From assembly GCF_010725485.1 (NCBI RefSeq), contig NZ_AP022598.1, positions 2,356,001-2,420,000 on the forward strand: 64,000 bases of DNA, in the 5' to 3' direction. The notes beneath the pieces are model-generated. The model did no database searches. It saw only the letters and a program-made list of their open reading frames with translations, and was not told where the DNA came from. Of this stretch, positions 28,894-36,567 are shown one piece after another. Positions within the stretch are counted from its first letter, which is position 1. The number at the start of each line of letters is the position of its first letter. The stretch is from Mycolicibacterium parafortuitum (lineage in GTDB: Bacteria > Actinomycetota > Actinomycetes > Mycobacteriales > Mycobacteriaceae). Both the position numbers and the translations under genes were made by a program.

Positions 28894-29339
28894 GAGAGTG
28901 CTCCATTCCGGATGACGGACACGCTTTCCATCTCCGCGACGAGTTCGCCGCCTGCGGTCAGCTGGGATCGGCGTACCAGAAACTCCAGCGCGCCGTTCTT
29001 CTTCGAGAAGTAGTCGGTGAACTCGGCCCGCAGGGAAAGGGTGTCCCCGGCGTGCACGGGACGGTGGTAGGTGAAGTGTTGCTCTCCATGCAGGACCGAC
29101 GACACGTCGACGCCGTTGGCTTCGAGCACCCCGAGGGTGTCGGAGTGTTCAAGGTCGAGTCCGAAGACGAACGTCGGCGGCGCCAGCAGGTCCGGGTGGC
29201 CCGCAGCGCGGGCGGCCTCGACGTCGAAGTAGACCGGGTCGGTTTCGCCGATCGCCTTGGCGAACATCGCGACACGACCGCGTTCGACGTCGACACTGCT
29301 CTCCGGCCACTGGTAGCCCTTCAGGGTTTCAGCGCTCAT
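28890..29339 (-). CDS. MaoC-like dehydratase partner subunit (HadA/HadC type, FAS1-like N-terminal hot dog)
   Basis: The 149-residue protein belongs to the N-terminal MaoC-like dehydratase group. It has VDVERGRVAMFAKAIGETDP and the hot-dog helix AGHPDLLAPPTFVF; the full D-x-N-P-x-H catalytic set of the adjacent subunit is absent. ATG at 29339 follows GGAAATCCCA and overlaps the thiolase stop. The frame is open another 44 codons upstream without sense for the family. It probably stabilises acyl-chain binding for the partner at 28477. Confidence 0.85.
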   Translation of the reverse strand: MSAETLKGYQWPESSVDVERGRVAMFAKAIGETDPVYFDVEAARAAGHPDLLAPPTFVFGLDLEHSDTLGVLEANGVDVSSVLHGEQHFTYHRPVHAGDTLSLRAEFTDYFSKKNGALEFLVRRSQLTAGGELVAEMESVSVIRNGALS

Positions 29340-30526
29340 TGGGATTTCCTTTCGTACAGGGTGACCACGCAGGCCCCACCGAGACCGAGGTTGTGCTGCA
29401 GAGCCAGGCGCGCGCCGTCGACCTGCCGTTCCCCGGCGGTACCACGCAGCTGCCACACGAGTTCGGCGCACTGAGCCAGACCGGTCGCACCGAGCGGGTG
29501 ACCCTTGGAGAGCAGGCCGCCCGACGGGTTGGTGACAACGCGTCCGCCATAGGTGTTGTCGCCGTCGAGAATGAACTTCTCGGCGGTGCCCTCGGGGGTC
29601 AGCCCGAGTGCCTCGTAGGTGATCAGTTCGTTGGTGGTGAAGCAGTCGTGCAGTTCGACGACCGGAATATCCTCGGGGCCAACGCCTGCGGACTCGTAGA
29701 CGTCGGCGGCCGCTTTCGCCGACATGTCGTAGCCGACGACGCGGCGCATGTCATCGCCGTTGTAGGCGCCGGGCAGGTCGGTGACGAGAGACTGTGCGCG
29801 GATCACGATGGCGCCGTCGATCCCGTGCTTGGCGGCGAACTCCTCGCTGCACACCACCGCTGCGGCGGCGCCGCACGTCGGAGGGCAGCACTGCAGCCGG
29901 GTCAGCGGACCCCAGATCGTGGGCGAGGCCATCACCTCGTCGAGGGTTACCGGATCGCGGAAGACAGCGAAGGGATTGCGCGCGGCGTGCTGGCGGGCCT
30001 TGACCGAAATGCGGCCGAAGGTCTCAGGTTTGGTGCCGAAGCGCTCCATGTGTGCCACGCCGGCGCCGCCGAAGAGTTGTGCGGCCATCGGTGCCTGCGG
30101 ATCGGCTCCGGGCCGACCCATCGCCACCTCTTCGAACTTCCCGGTCGAGCTGGGCCGATCGTCCCACACCGCGGCCAGGGCACCGGGCCGCATCTGCTCG
30201 AAGCCAAGGGCCAGAACGCATTCGGCGGCTCCGGAGGCCACTGCCTGGCGGGCCAGCCAGAGCGCCGACGAGCCGGTCGAGCAGTTGTTGTTCACGTTCA
30301 GCACCGGAATGCCAGAGAGGCCCAGATGATAGAGCGTGGCCTGCCCTGACGTCGAGTCCCCGTAGACGTAGCCCACGTAGGCCTGTTCCACGGTGGCGTA
30401 GTCCACATCCGCATCGGTGAGTGCGGCGCGCGCGGCATCTGCACCCATCTCCTGGTAGTTCCGGCTCTTGCTCGGTTTGGCGAATGGGGTCATGCCGACC
30501 CCCGCCACGCATACGGTGCGCTGCAT
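29336..30526 (-). CDS. Lipid-transfer/thiolase (SCP-x type) protein
   Basis: This ~396-residue thiolase of the SCP2-thiolase group has its nucleophile in NNNCSTGSSALWLARQ and the C-terminal motifs [15 protein letters not shown] and HNLGLGGACVVTL. Such thiolases act in side-chain shortening of sterols and branched acyl-CoAs. It is the first gene of a thiolase-MaoC-MaoC unit with 4-bp overlaps. ATG at 30526 has GAGGG upstream; GTG at 30532 is an alternative. Confidence 0.9.
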   Translation of the reverse strand: MQRTVCVAGVGMTPFAKPSKSRNYQEMGADAARAALTDADVDYATVEQAYVGYVYGDSTSGQATLYHLGLSGIPVLNVNNNCSTGSSALWLARQAVASGAAECVLALGFEQMRPGALAAVWDDRPSSTGKFEEVAMGRPGADPQAPMAAQLFGGAGVAHMERFGTKPETFGRISVKARQHAARNPFAVFRDPVTLDEVMASPTIWGPLTRLQCCPPTCGAAAAVVCSEEFAAKHGIDGAIVIRAQSLVTDLPGAYNGDDMRRVVGYDMSAKAAADVYESAGVGPEDIPVVELHDCFTTNELITYEALGLTPEGTAEKFILDGDNTYGGRVVTNPSGGLLSKGHPLGATGLAQCAELVWQLRGTAGERQVDGARLALQHNLGLGGACVVTLYERKSQ

Positions 30527-30712
30527 CTCCACCCTCAGTTGTCGATTTAACTAGAATCAAAACTAACTATATGAAGGGAAGTGCAATACATGCAACTAAA
30601 TGATGGCGATCTACGCTGGTACAGCGAATAACACCGAGTGTGCTGGCGCCGTGACGAGGCCACGGCGGCACCGCCGGCAGCGGGTTCGAGAATTGTGACG
30701 GACTCCGTACCG

Positions 30713-31498
30713 TCAGGTGGGAGAGCCCGTCTGCACGGACCGCTCGAAATGGGCGTGCACATTCGGGTAGCGCATCATGTGCGCGCCACCGTTGATGTCG
30801 AGCACCTCGCCGGTGATCCATTGTGCGCGTGCAAGATAGAGCACGGCATCGGCGATCTCGCCAGGTGTGCCCGGCCGGCCCAGCGGGACGTTCTCCACAT
30901 ATTCACTCTCCACCCCGGGAACGCCGAGGGCGCCGGAGGTGAGCGGAGTGCGCACCAGGCCGGGGGCGATCGCATTGACGCGGACACCGCGGGCGCCCAA
31001 CTCCAGCGCGGCGACCTGCGTCAGCATCGACAACCCGGCCTTCGCGGAGCAGTACGCGCTCATGCCGACTGCCGGCTGCCGCGCGTTCAGGGAACTCAGT
31101 GAGATGATCGCGCCGCCGTCGGCGATGTGCCGGGCCGCGTGCTGGATGACCAGGAATGCTCCGGTGAGACAGACGTCGACCACGCGCCGGAACTTGGCCA
31201 CCGGCAACTCGGTGACGAGTCCCAGTGCCGTGATGCCGGCGCAGTTGACCGCGACGTCGAACCTGCCCGCCCGCTGGGAGAGTGACTCGAAGAACGTTGC
31301 GACACTGGCTTCGTCGGCGACGTCGACCTGTGCGGCAGCATGCCCGGCACCGGCGAGTTCGCCGAGCAGTGCCTGCGCCGCGTCGATGTTGCGGTCGCCC
31401 ACGACCACGGAGTAACCGTTATCGGCCATTTCGCGACAGATTTCCGCGCCGATACCCGACGCGCCCCCGATGACCACGGCGTACGAATTCTCAGTCAA
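30713..31498 (-). CDS. Short-chain dehydrogenase/reductase
   Basis: The 261-residue SDR has the complete nucleotide motif GGASGIGAEI, NCAG, catalytic Ser in SLSSLNARQ and YxxxK in AYCSAKAG, and ends with the usual GEVLDINGG. TTG at 31498 is used because AGAGGGAG lies upstream and it gives a normal N-terminus. It lies upstream of the thiolase unit on the same strand, separated by a ~180-bp AT-rich gap that may hold the thiolase promoter. A role in oxidising a 3-hydroxy or ring hydroxyl intermediate is inferred from context. Confidence 0.87.
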   Translation of the reverse strand: MTENSYAVVIGGASGIGAEICREMADNGYSVVVGDRNIDAAQALLGELAGAGHAAAQVDVADEASVATFFESLSQRAGRFDVAVNCAGITALGLVTELPVAKFRRVVDVCLTGAFLVIQHAARHIADGGAIISLSSLNARQPAVGMSAYCSAKAGLSMLTQVAALELGARGVRVNAIAPGLVRTPLTSGALGVPGVESEYVENVPLGRPGTPGEIADAVLYLARAQWITGEVLDINGGAHMMRYPNVHAHFERSVQTGSPT

Positions 31499-31637
31499 CG
31501 GTACTCCCTCTGTATGGCCGCAATTCGCGCCCGAAGCCTGCGTAGATGTGCAAGGCGAAATCGGTGGGCTCACCGGTGGCAACCGGTTGTGAATTACAGT
31601 TCTACCACACGAGGTGGAGCGGCCGGTCCTGGAACTG

Positions 31638-31904
31638 TTACTCCGCCGGCCCGGGTGCCAGTGTGGAGCACTCCTCCATCGCGGCGTTCCAGGTTTCGGG
31701 GTCGATGCCCGGCGGCGGCTCGGTGGCCGGCCCCGGCGGTGCGGGGACGCCGTGCTCGCCCAGGCAGTAGGCGAACGACCCGTGTCCGACGCTCGGTACC
31801 GCCGACGGCGCCGTGGTGGTCTCCTCGACGGGCTGAGCGGGCGCCGAACAGGCGGCGATCGCTCCGGCCGCGGCGATCGCCGCGGCGACTGTTATCCCGC
31901 GCAT
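31638..31904 (-). CDS. Small lipoprotein, function unknown
   Basis: The 88-residue product has a signal peptide and lipobox IAAC (Cys19), then a Pro/Thr-rich segment and two cysteines (AYCLGEHG, EECSTL). No family is recognised. ATG shares one base with the stop of the nitrobindin-like gene (TGATG), so it is translationally coupled to it. Confidence 0.7.
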   Translation of the reverse strand: MRGITVAAAIAAAGAIAACSAPAQPVEETTTAPSAVPSVGHGSFAYCLGEHGVPAPPGPATEPPPGIDPETWNAAMEECSTLAPGPAE

Positions 31905-32533
31905 CAGCCGATGAACCTCGACAGCCGGGCGGACAGGTGGGGGACCAGACCCCCGTCGGCGTCGACGCGCTCCTCGACGTAGGCCAGGTCGCCGCCCTCG
32001 ATGATGCCGTAGAGGCGCTTCGCGCCGCCGACGAGCACACCGGACTTGCTGCGTGCCAGCGCATCGGTGACGAGTTCCCAGGACGCCTGGTTCAGCGGGT
32101 GCCCGTAGAACAGCTCGATGTATCCGGCCGAATGCGACAGCAGCAGCTCGATGGCCTGCGATTCGCCCGGGTCGGTCGGATCGTTCACGAAACGCCAGAA
32201 GCCCGTCTCACGCAGACCGGGACGGTCGTACTCGCCGTCGTCATCCAGCCGCCAGGAGCGGGCTTCCCAGTTCAGATAGTCGCCACCGTCGTGCGACACC
32301 ACGATCTGCTGACCGAAGCGGTAGTCGCCGTGCGCGTCGCGCCCTTCGCCCTCACCGCGCCACACGCCGACCAGCGGCAGCAGCGCCAGCAGCGCGTCGT
32401 CGAGGTCGGCGCCCTGGCGTAGATTCGCGGTGTCCGACGGCAACGGCAGATCGTCGAACGCCGGGATGTTGCGCGCGGCGGTCTCCCGGGCTCGCGCCGC
32501 GGCTGCGGCGACCGCCTCGTCGCCGGACGTCAC
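31904..32533 (-). CDS. Nitrobindin / FABP-like beta-barrel protein (Rv0813c family)
   Basis: The 209-residue protein ends in a ten-strand lipocalin-like barrel domain of the THAP4/nitrobindin type: [14 protein letters not shown] at the N-terminal edge and ETGFWR in the middle. The M. tuberculosis counterpart is Rv0813c, described as fatty-acid-binding-protein-like; family members can bind heme-NO or lipids. GTG at 32533 after ACGAGG is chosen over a longer open frame because a 32-codon gene occupies the upstream DNA. Confidence 0.83.
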   Translation of the reverse strand: MTSGDEAVAAAAARARETAARNIPAFDDLPLPSDTANLRQGADLDDALLALLPLVGVWRGEGEGRDAHGDYRFGQQIVVSHDGGDYLNWEARSWRLDDDGEYDRPGLRETGFWRFVNDPTDPGESQAIELLLSHSAGYIELFYGHPLNQASWELVTDALARSKSGVLVGGAKRLYGIIEGGDLAYVEERVDADGGLVPHLSARLSRFIG

Positions 32534-32555
32534 CTCGTGCCTCGTGTCCGCTGGG

Positions 32556-32654
32556 TCACGACTCGTCAGTGACGAGGCGGTACAGCGCGTACAGCGCAAA
32601 CCACGTGATCACCACGACCGCGGCGACGAGCAGAAGTTCGAAAAACAGCACCAC
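32556..32654 (-). CDS. Leaderless 32-residue single-pass membrane microprotein
   Basis: A GTG-GTG start at 32654 opens a 33-codon frame ending TGA. It encodes one hydrophobic helix ([20 protein letters not shown]) with a basic-acidic end LYRLVTDES. No Shine-Dalgarno is present, but a -10 box TAAACT (32663-32668) ends 8 bp before the start, the layout of leaderless mycobacterial genes. It lies 22 bp ahead of the nitrobindin-like gene, so it probably heads that operon. Function is unknown; conservation is untested. Confidence 0.6.
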   Translation of the reverse strand: MVLFFELLLVAAVVVITWFALYALYRLVTDES

Positions 32655-32660
32655 GGGAGA

Positions 32661-32698
32661 AAAGTTTAGCCGCCGGGAGAACAAGTCTCCCGGCGGCT
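32661..32698 (-). terminator. Intrinsic terminator after the DUF732 gene
   Basis: A perfect 13-bp stem (AGCCGCCGGGAGA) with a 5-nt loop is followed on the minus strand by AAACTTTT. The T-rich tail overlaps the -10 box of the next small gene. Confidence 0.85.
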
Positions 32699-32723
32699 CT
32701 CGTGTTCGGTGAAAGCGCTGGTC

Positions 32724-33044
32724 TCAGCTGACTTTCCACTCGTATTCGGGGCAGAACGCGCCGGTGGCGGCGCCGATGAAGTAGCCGGCCTGGTAGTCCG
32801 ACCAGGAGGTGACGCTGGTCAGGTCGGCGACCTCCTGCTCGAAGGTGGCGCCGTTGTCCCAGTCCTGGCAGACGGCATGGCCGGTCGCGATGACCTCAGG
32901 CGTCTTCTCCGACGGCCAGGTGATGCCGCCGTCGCTGATCACAGTGAGGAATTCGTCCTCGGGCGCCGCGAACGCCGCGGGAGCACTGAATACGGCAACT
33001 GCGGCGAAGGCCGCCGAGGCGGCGCACGCGATCGTGATCTTCAT
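32724..33044 (-). CDS. Secreted DUF732 protein
   Basis: The 106-residue exported protein has a signal peptide to ...SAPAAFAA (~27), then DUF732 with two conserved cysteines (HAVCQDWDNG, GAFCPEYEW) and the motif SWSDYQAGYFIGAA. Same family as 23624-24019 but clearly divergent. It is monocistronic with its own terminator. Confidence 0.82.
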   Translation of the reverse strand: MKITIACAASAAFAAVAVFSAPAAFAAPEDEFLTVISDGGITWPSEKTPEVIATGHAVCQDWDNGATFEQEVADLTSVTSWSDYQAGYFIGAATGAFCPEYEWKVS

Positions 33045-33250
33045 AGTCGGTCCTCAAGGGTCACCGCGGCGAGCCGCGAGTCCGGTCCCGCGAGGGGCGC
33101 GAGGTCCATCTCCGTGACACCCGCGAATTGTCGGGGTCGAACCCACCCCCAGCAGCGTGGGTTCCCCGACAGTTTCACCGACGTCAGCCAATTTTGCAGC
33201 GTTTTCGCAGCAAGAGCGGTGCTACGCCCCAGCGAAGGGGCGCAGCACCC

Positions 33251-33343
33251 GCGTCACGCTCTGGCCGGATTGCGTGACTCCGTCACGCTTCGGTCCAATT
33301 GCGTGACTTCGTCACGCTTCGGTCCAATTGCGTGACTTCGTCA
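33251..33343. repeat. Tandem 29-bp repeats, each forming a small hairpin
   Basis: Two near-identical 29-bp units (33272-33300, 33301-33329) differ at one base. A degenerate half-unit precedes them (33251-33271) and a 14-bp partial unit follows (33330-33343). Each unit contains GCGTGAC-TTC-GTCACGC, a 7-bp stem with a 3-nt loop (first copy CTCC-centred with one change). The last partial unit supplies the sseC stop codon. The cluster sits just downstream of the cysA-sseC operon and may act as terminator or mRNA 3-prime end. Confidence 0.75.
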
Positions 33344-33643
33344 GGCGACCTTGACGTCGACCTCGTGGATCCCGGCGCCCGACGGCGCGACGCTGGCATC
33401 GCCATTGCCCGCCGGCGACAGCGCGCGCAGCGTCCAGCTGCCCGGCGCCGCGAAGAACCGGAAGTCACCGGTGGCCGACGCGACGACCTCGGCGGTGAAC
33501 TCGTCCGAGCTGTCCAGCAGACGCACGAAGGCGCCGCCCACAGCCTGTCCCGAACCGTCGACGACACGGCCGGTGATGACCGTCTCCTTCTCCAGGTCGA
33601 CGCTGGCCGGCAACGTCAGTCCTTGCTTCGGTGCACTGCACAT
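33341..33643 (-). CDS. sseC: SseC, DUF1416 protein of the thiosulfate sulfurtransferase operon
   Basis: The 100-residue protein matches the SseC length and DUF1416 pattern (ITGRVVDGSGQAVGGAFVRLLDSSDEF, FFAAPGSWTLR), a beta-sandwich of the carboxypeptidase-regulatory type. It starts 1 bp after the cysA stop. Function in sulfur metabolism is inferred from the constant link with CysA. It corresponds to Rv0814c. Its stop lies inside a tandem repeat. Confidence 0.9.
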   Translation of the reverse strand: MCSAPKQGLTLPASVDLEKETVITGRVVDGSGQAVGGAFVRLLDSSDEFTAEVVASATGDFRFFAAPGSWTLRALSPAGNGDASVAPSGAGIHEVDVKVA

Positions 33644-33644
33644 A

Positions 33645-34478
33645 TCAACTTCCCAACTCGATCGGGGCTCCCACCAGGGAACCGTATTCGCACCAACTGC
33701 CGTCATAGTTCTTGACGTTCTTGTGGCCCAGCAGCTCCCGCAGCACGAACCAGGTGTGCGACGAGCGCTCACCGATCCGGCAGTACGCGATGACCTCCTT
33801 CTCGCCGTCCAGGCCGGCGTCGGCGTACAGCTTGGCCAGTTCCTCGTCGGACTTGAAGGTGCCGTCCTCGTTCGCCGCCTTGCTCCACGGAACGTTGATG
33901 GCCGTGGGGACGTGGCCGGGACGCTGGCTCTGCTCCTGCGGGAGGTGGGCCGGGGCCAGGATCTTGCCCGAGAACTCGTCGGGGGACCGCACGTCGACCA
34001 GGTTCTTGGTACCGATCGCGGCGATCACCTCATCGCGGAACGCGCGGATGCTCAGGTCGGGCTCCTTGGCCGAGTAGCTCGTCTGCGGGCGGCTCACCGG
34101 ATCCTTGGACAGCGGGCGGGCGTCGAGCTCCCACTTCTTGCGGCCGCCGTCGATCAGCTTGACGTTCTCGTGGCCGTACAGCTTGAAGTACCAGTACGCG
34201 TACGCGGCGAACCAGTTGTTGTTGCCGCCGTAAAGGATCACGGTGTCGTCGTTGGAGATGCCGCGCTCGGAGAGCAGCTTCGAGAACTGCGCGGCGTCGA
34301 CGAAGTCGCGCCTCACCGGATCCTGCAGATCCTTCTTCCAGTCGAGCCGGATGGCGCCCGGGATGTGACCGGTGTCGTAGGCGCTGGTGTCCTCGTCGAC
34401 CTCGACGAAGACCGTGTTCGGTGCGTCGAGATTGCTCTCGGCCCAGTCGGTGGTGACCAGGACGTCGGAGCGTGCCAT
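33645..34478 (-). CDS. cysA: Thiosulfate sulfurtransferase (rhodanese)
   Basis: The 277-residue enzyme has two rhodanese domains. The N-terminal one has GHIPGAIRLDW; the C-terminal active-site loop CRIGERSS contains Cys233, which carries the persulfide. It transfers sulfane sulfur from thiosulfate to acceptors, and in mycobacteria it also serves cofactor sulfuration. It lies between the DUF4395 gene and sseC in an operon preceded by a polycysteine leader ORF, implying control by cysteine supply. It corresponds to Rv0815c (CysA2). Starts at ATG 34478 after GGATCCCCC. Confidence 0.95.
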   Translation of the reverse strand: MARSDVLVTTDWAESNLDAPNTVFVEVDEDTSAYDTGHIPGAIRLDWKKDLQDPVRRDFVDAAQFSKLLSERGISNDDTVILYGGNNNWFAAYAYWYFKLYGHENVKLIDGGRKKWELDARPLSKDPVSRPQTSYSAKEPDLSIRAFRDEVIAAIGTKNLVDVRSPDEFSGKILAPAHLPQEQSQRPGHVPTAINVPWSKAANEDGTFKSDEELAKLYADAGLDGEKEVIAYCRIGERSSHTWFVLRELLGHKNVKNYDGSWCEYGSLVGAPIELGS

Positions 34479-34498
34479 GTGGGGGATCCTTTCGATTG

Positions 34499-34960
34499 CT
34501 ACTGCGTGGGGGTGAAGCGTGCGATGAGCGGATAGAGCTGACAGCCCAGACAGATTCCGAAGGCTGCGTTGAGCAGTGCCGCGATGAGCGCGAGGCCGGT
34601 CGCGGCCAGACCGAGCGGCACCAGGCCGCTCGCAAAACCGAGGGCGCCGACGACGGCGAAGACGAGCCCGACCAGCTGTGCGAACTTCAGCGGTGGCACC
34701 GGCTCACGCTCGGTGACCGGCCCCAAACGCGGCGCGACGACCGCGGCGAACACCAGGCCGTACGGGTGGCGGCGGGGTCCGAGCGCCGCGCCGACGGCGA
34801 AGACGAGCGCCTGGACGCCGAGGATCACCGCGGCCGCGGTCGGGTTCTGCGCCGACACCAGTAGCGCGACGACCAGGACGGCGGTGGTCACCCACGCGAC
34901 GAACCGGGGGCCGCGCACATCCACGAGCGCCGGGGCGCCGGTGGCTGTGAGGTTCGACAT
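34499..34960 (-). CDS. DUF4395 membrane protein
   Basis: The 153-residue protein has about four membrane helices in pairs. A DPR-like N-terminus (VDVRGPRFVAWVTT) is followed by the terminal FGICLGCQLYPLI, where a Cys-Leu-Gly-Cys pair could be redox active. DUF4395 genes commonly sit beside rhodaneses or thioredoxins. ATG at 34960 has a good AGGAG (34968-34972) seven bases away. This ribosome-binding site can pair with the polycysteine codons of the upstream leader ORF. A role in sulfur import or redox is inference. Confidence 0.82.
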   Translation of the reverse strand: MSNLTATGAPALVDVRGPRFVAWVTTAVLVVALLVSAQNPTAAAVILGVQALVFAVGAALGPRRHPYGLVFAAVVAPRLGPVTEREPVPPLKFAQLVGLVFAVVGALGFASGLVPLGLAATGLALIAALLNAAFGICLGCQLYPLIARFTPTQ

Positions 34961-35046
34961 AGAAGTGCTCCTGTTGCTCGATACGGCTGATGCGGCGGCC
35001 GGTCACGGCCAGAACGCAGAGTGCGCGCGAAGAAGAGCGCGGCTAC

Positions 35047-35139
35047 TCAGCAGCTACGACAACAACAGCAACAACCCGCAACGCGGCACAGGTCCACTGC
35101 GCGGCGCTTGGTGAGCGTGAGCTCAAGGCGGGCTGACAC
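35047..35139 (-). CDS. Leaderless polycysteine leader ORF (cysteine-responsive attenuator)
   Basis: A 30-residue frame begins GTG TCA and encodes a basic middle (LTKRRAVDLCRVAG), then five consecutive cysteines and RSC. No Shine-Dalgarno is present, but a -10 box TAAGCT (35147-35152) ends 7 bp before the GTG, so the mRNA is expected to start at the start codon. This is the design of the polycysteine leaderless ORFs known in mycobacteria: ribosome stalling at the Cys codons when charged tRNA-Cys is scarce changes downstream mRNA folding. The regulated genes are DUF4395-cysA-sseC. The seven bases of the first Cys codons (35067-35073) are complementary to AGCAACA beside the DUF4395 ribosome-binding site (34972-34978). 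Confidence 0.85.
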   Translation of the reverse strand: MSARLELTLTKRRAVDLCRVAGCCCCCRSC

Positions 35140-35146
35140 GGCAGAC

Positions 35147-35152
35147 AGCTTA
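35147..35152 (-). promoter_or_regulatory. -10 box of the leaderless cys operon transcript
   Basis: TAAGCT on the minus strand ends seven bases before the GTG of the polycysteine ORF. The promoter lies against the 3-prime end of thiX, whose stop is at 35169. Confidence 0.65.
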
Positions 35153-35168
35153 CCCAACAACAGGGTGA

Positions 35169-35600
35169 TCAGGCCAACAGCGGTTCCACCGCCGCACGCA
35201 GGTCAGCGGCGGTCGGCACTCCCGACGCCCGATAGCGCTGCCTGCCCTCGGCGTCGAAGATGAACGTCGTCGGCAACGAGAGCACCGAAAGCTTGCGCGC
35301 CGCCTCGGGATTGGCGTCCATGTCGATCTCCACGTGCGTCACCCCGGGCAGCTCGGCACACACCTGATCGACGATCCGGCGCAGCCCCACACACGGGCCG
35401 CACCAGGTGGCGCTGAAGTGAAGCACCGTCGGGCCGGTTCGGGACAGGCCCAGATCCTCGACGTCGCCGTCATCGAGTGCCGGCCACTCGGCAGCCCCCT
35501 TGAGCAACCCGGACCGCAGCGTCATCATCCTGCCGATCACGAACGCGACGCCGAACACCCCGATCAGCACCGCGATGACCGCGATCCACGACGAACTCAT
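35169..35600 (-). CDS. thiX: Membrane-anchored thioredoxin-like protein
   Basis: The 143-residue protein has one N-terminal helix (~5-25), then a thioredoxin fold with the active site ATWCGPCVGLR and the cis-Pro loop SLPTTF. WCGPC implies disulfide reduction. It corresponds to Rv0816c. ATG overlaps the lmeA stop (ATGA), so it is co-translated with it. Whether the domain faces the cytosol depends on helix orientation, which is not certain. Confidence 0.9.
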   Translation of the reverse strand: MSSSWIAVIAVLIGVFGVAFVIGRMMTLRSGLLKGAAEWPALDDGDVEDLGLSRTGPTVLHFSATWCGPCVGLRRIVDQVCAELPGVTHVEIDMDANPEAARKLSVLSLPTTFIFDAEGRQRYRASGVPTAADLRAAVEPLLA

Positions 35601-36394
35601 GACAACCGGAACTCGTCGAGGTCGATGGTTACTCCCTCGGCGATGCCCTCGATGATGAGATCCGAGCCGCGGGCGCCCTCGCTGGTCGGGGCGATGCCGA
35701 ACGGCAGCTTCTGGCCGGGCAGCTCGGTGGAGAACGCCGCCAGCACCGCGTCCAGCTTGTCGTCGGGCACCGCCTGGTCCGCGGTGCCCGGCTCGGTCAG
35801 CACCCCGGTCGCGGTGAGCACCAGCGTCGTCGCATCCGGACCGGCGATCGACACGTCCACCGCGATGCTGACCCGCTCGTCGAAGCCCGCCTTGTCCGGG
35901 GTGCCGGTGAACACCAGCCCCCGGTTGCTGGAAATGCCGGATTCGGTGGTGCCGCCCGTCGAGTCCTCGGTCTCGGCCGTCGGCGCCTCGATCAGCAGGT
36001 CCGGGATGCCCATGAACCGTCCCACGTGGGTCGAGTCGATGATGATCCGGCTCTCCAGCTTTTCGACAGTCAGTGTCGCGTCCGGCGCGACCAGCCAGGA
36101 ATCGCCCAAACCGACCGAATGCATCGTCGCCTCCAGCGACGCCCTGCCGACGACGGGGTGATCCACGCCACTGGCCTTGATCTCGACCTCGTCGTAGTGA
36201 TGGCGCCGGGCCTGCGTGATGAACGGGAATCCGAGGATCGCCACCGACGGGTCCCAGTTCAGGTTCGCGGACGCGCGAACGCTTCTGGCCAGGCGATATT
36301 CGGCGTAGATCGCGGCACCGAAGTCGGTGCCGACACCGCCGAGGACCACCGCGAGCAGGGTCGAGACCGCACCGATTACGAGCTTGCGCACCAC
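35597..36394 (-). CDS. lmeA: LmeA family phospholipid-binding protein (DUF2993)
   Basis: The 265-residue envelope protein has an N-terminal signal/anchor (VVRKLVIGAVSTLLAVVLGG) and a DUF2993 domain with beta-strands and short helices. In mycobacteria LmeA binds phospholipid and is needed for full-length mannan in lipomannan/lipoarabinomannan. The position (Rv0817c, next to thiX and glnR) supports the name. GTG at 36394 is chosen because the membrane segment follows at once; a longer frame to 36502 overlaps the divergent promoter region. Confidence 0.85.
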   Translation of the reverse strand: MVRKLVIGAVSTLLAVVLGGVGTDFGAAIYAEYRLARSVRASANLNWDPSVAILGFPFITQARRHHYDEVEIKASGVDHPVVGRASLEATMHSVGLGDSWLVAPDATLTVEKLESRIIIDSTHVGRFMGIPDLLIEAPTAETEDSTGGTTESGISSNRGLVFTGTPDKAGFDERVSIAVDVSIAGPDATTLVLTATGVLTEPGTADQAVPDDKLDAVLAAFSTELPGQKLPFGIAPTSEGARGSDLIIEGIAEGVTIDLDEFRLS

Positions 36395-36567
36395 GACATT
36401 GTGGCCGACGCCGCCCAGAACATCGGTTCCGCGCGGCTTAAGAGCAGGTGGCACGCTATCGTTGGTTGACCATCGCGCCGGTAACGGCCGTATGTCAGGC
36501 ATGAATCTGGGAAATCAAACGAGACAGAGTCGTCCGGGCGAAAACTCCACGGCTGCTGGAGGGTCAG

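Noticed and set aside
33251..33343. CRISPR array
   Set aside because: Repeat units are directly adjacent without unique spacers and no cas genes are present.
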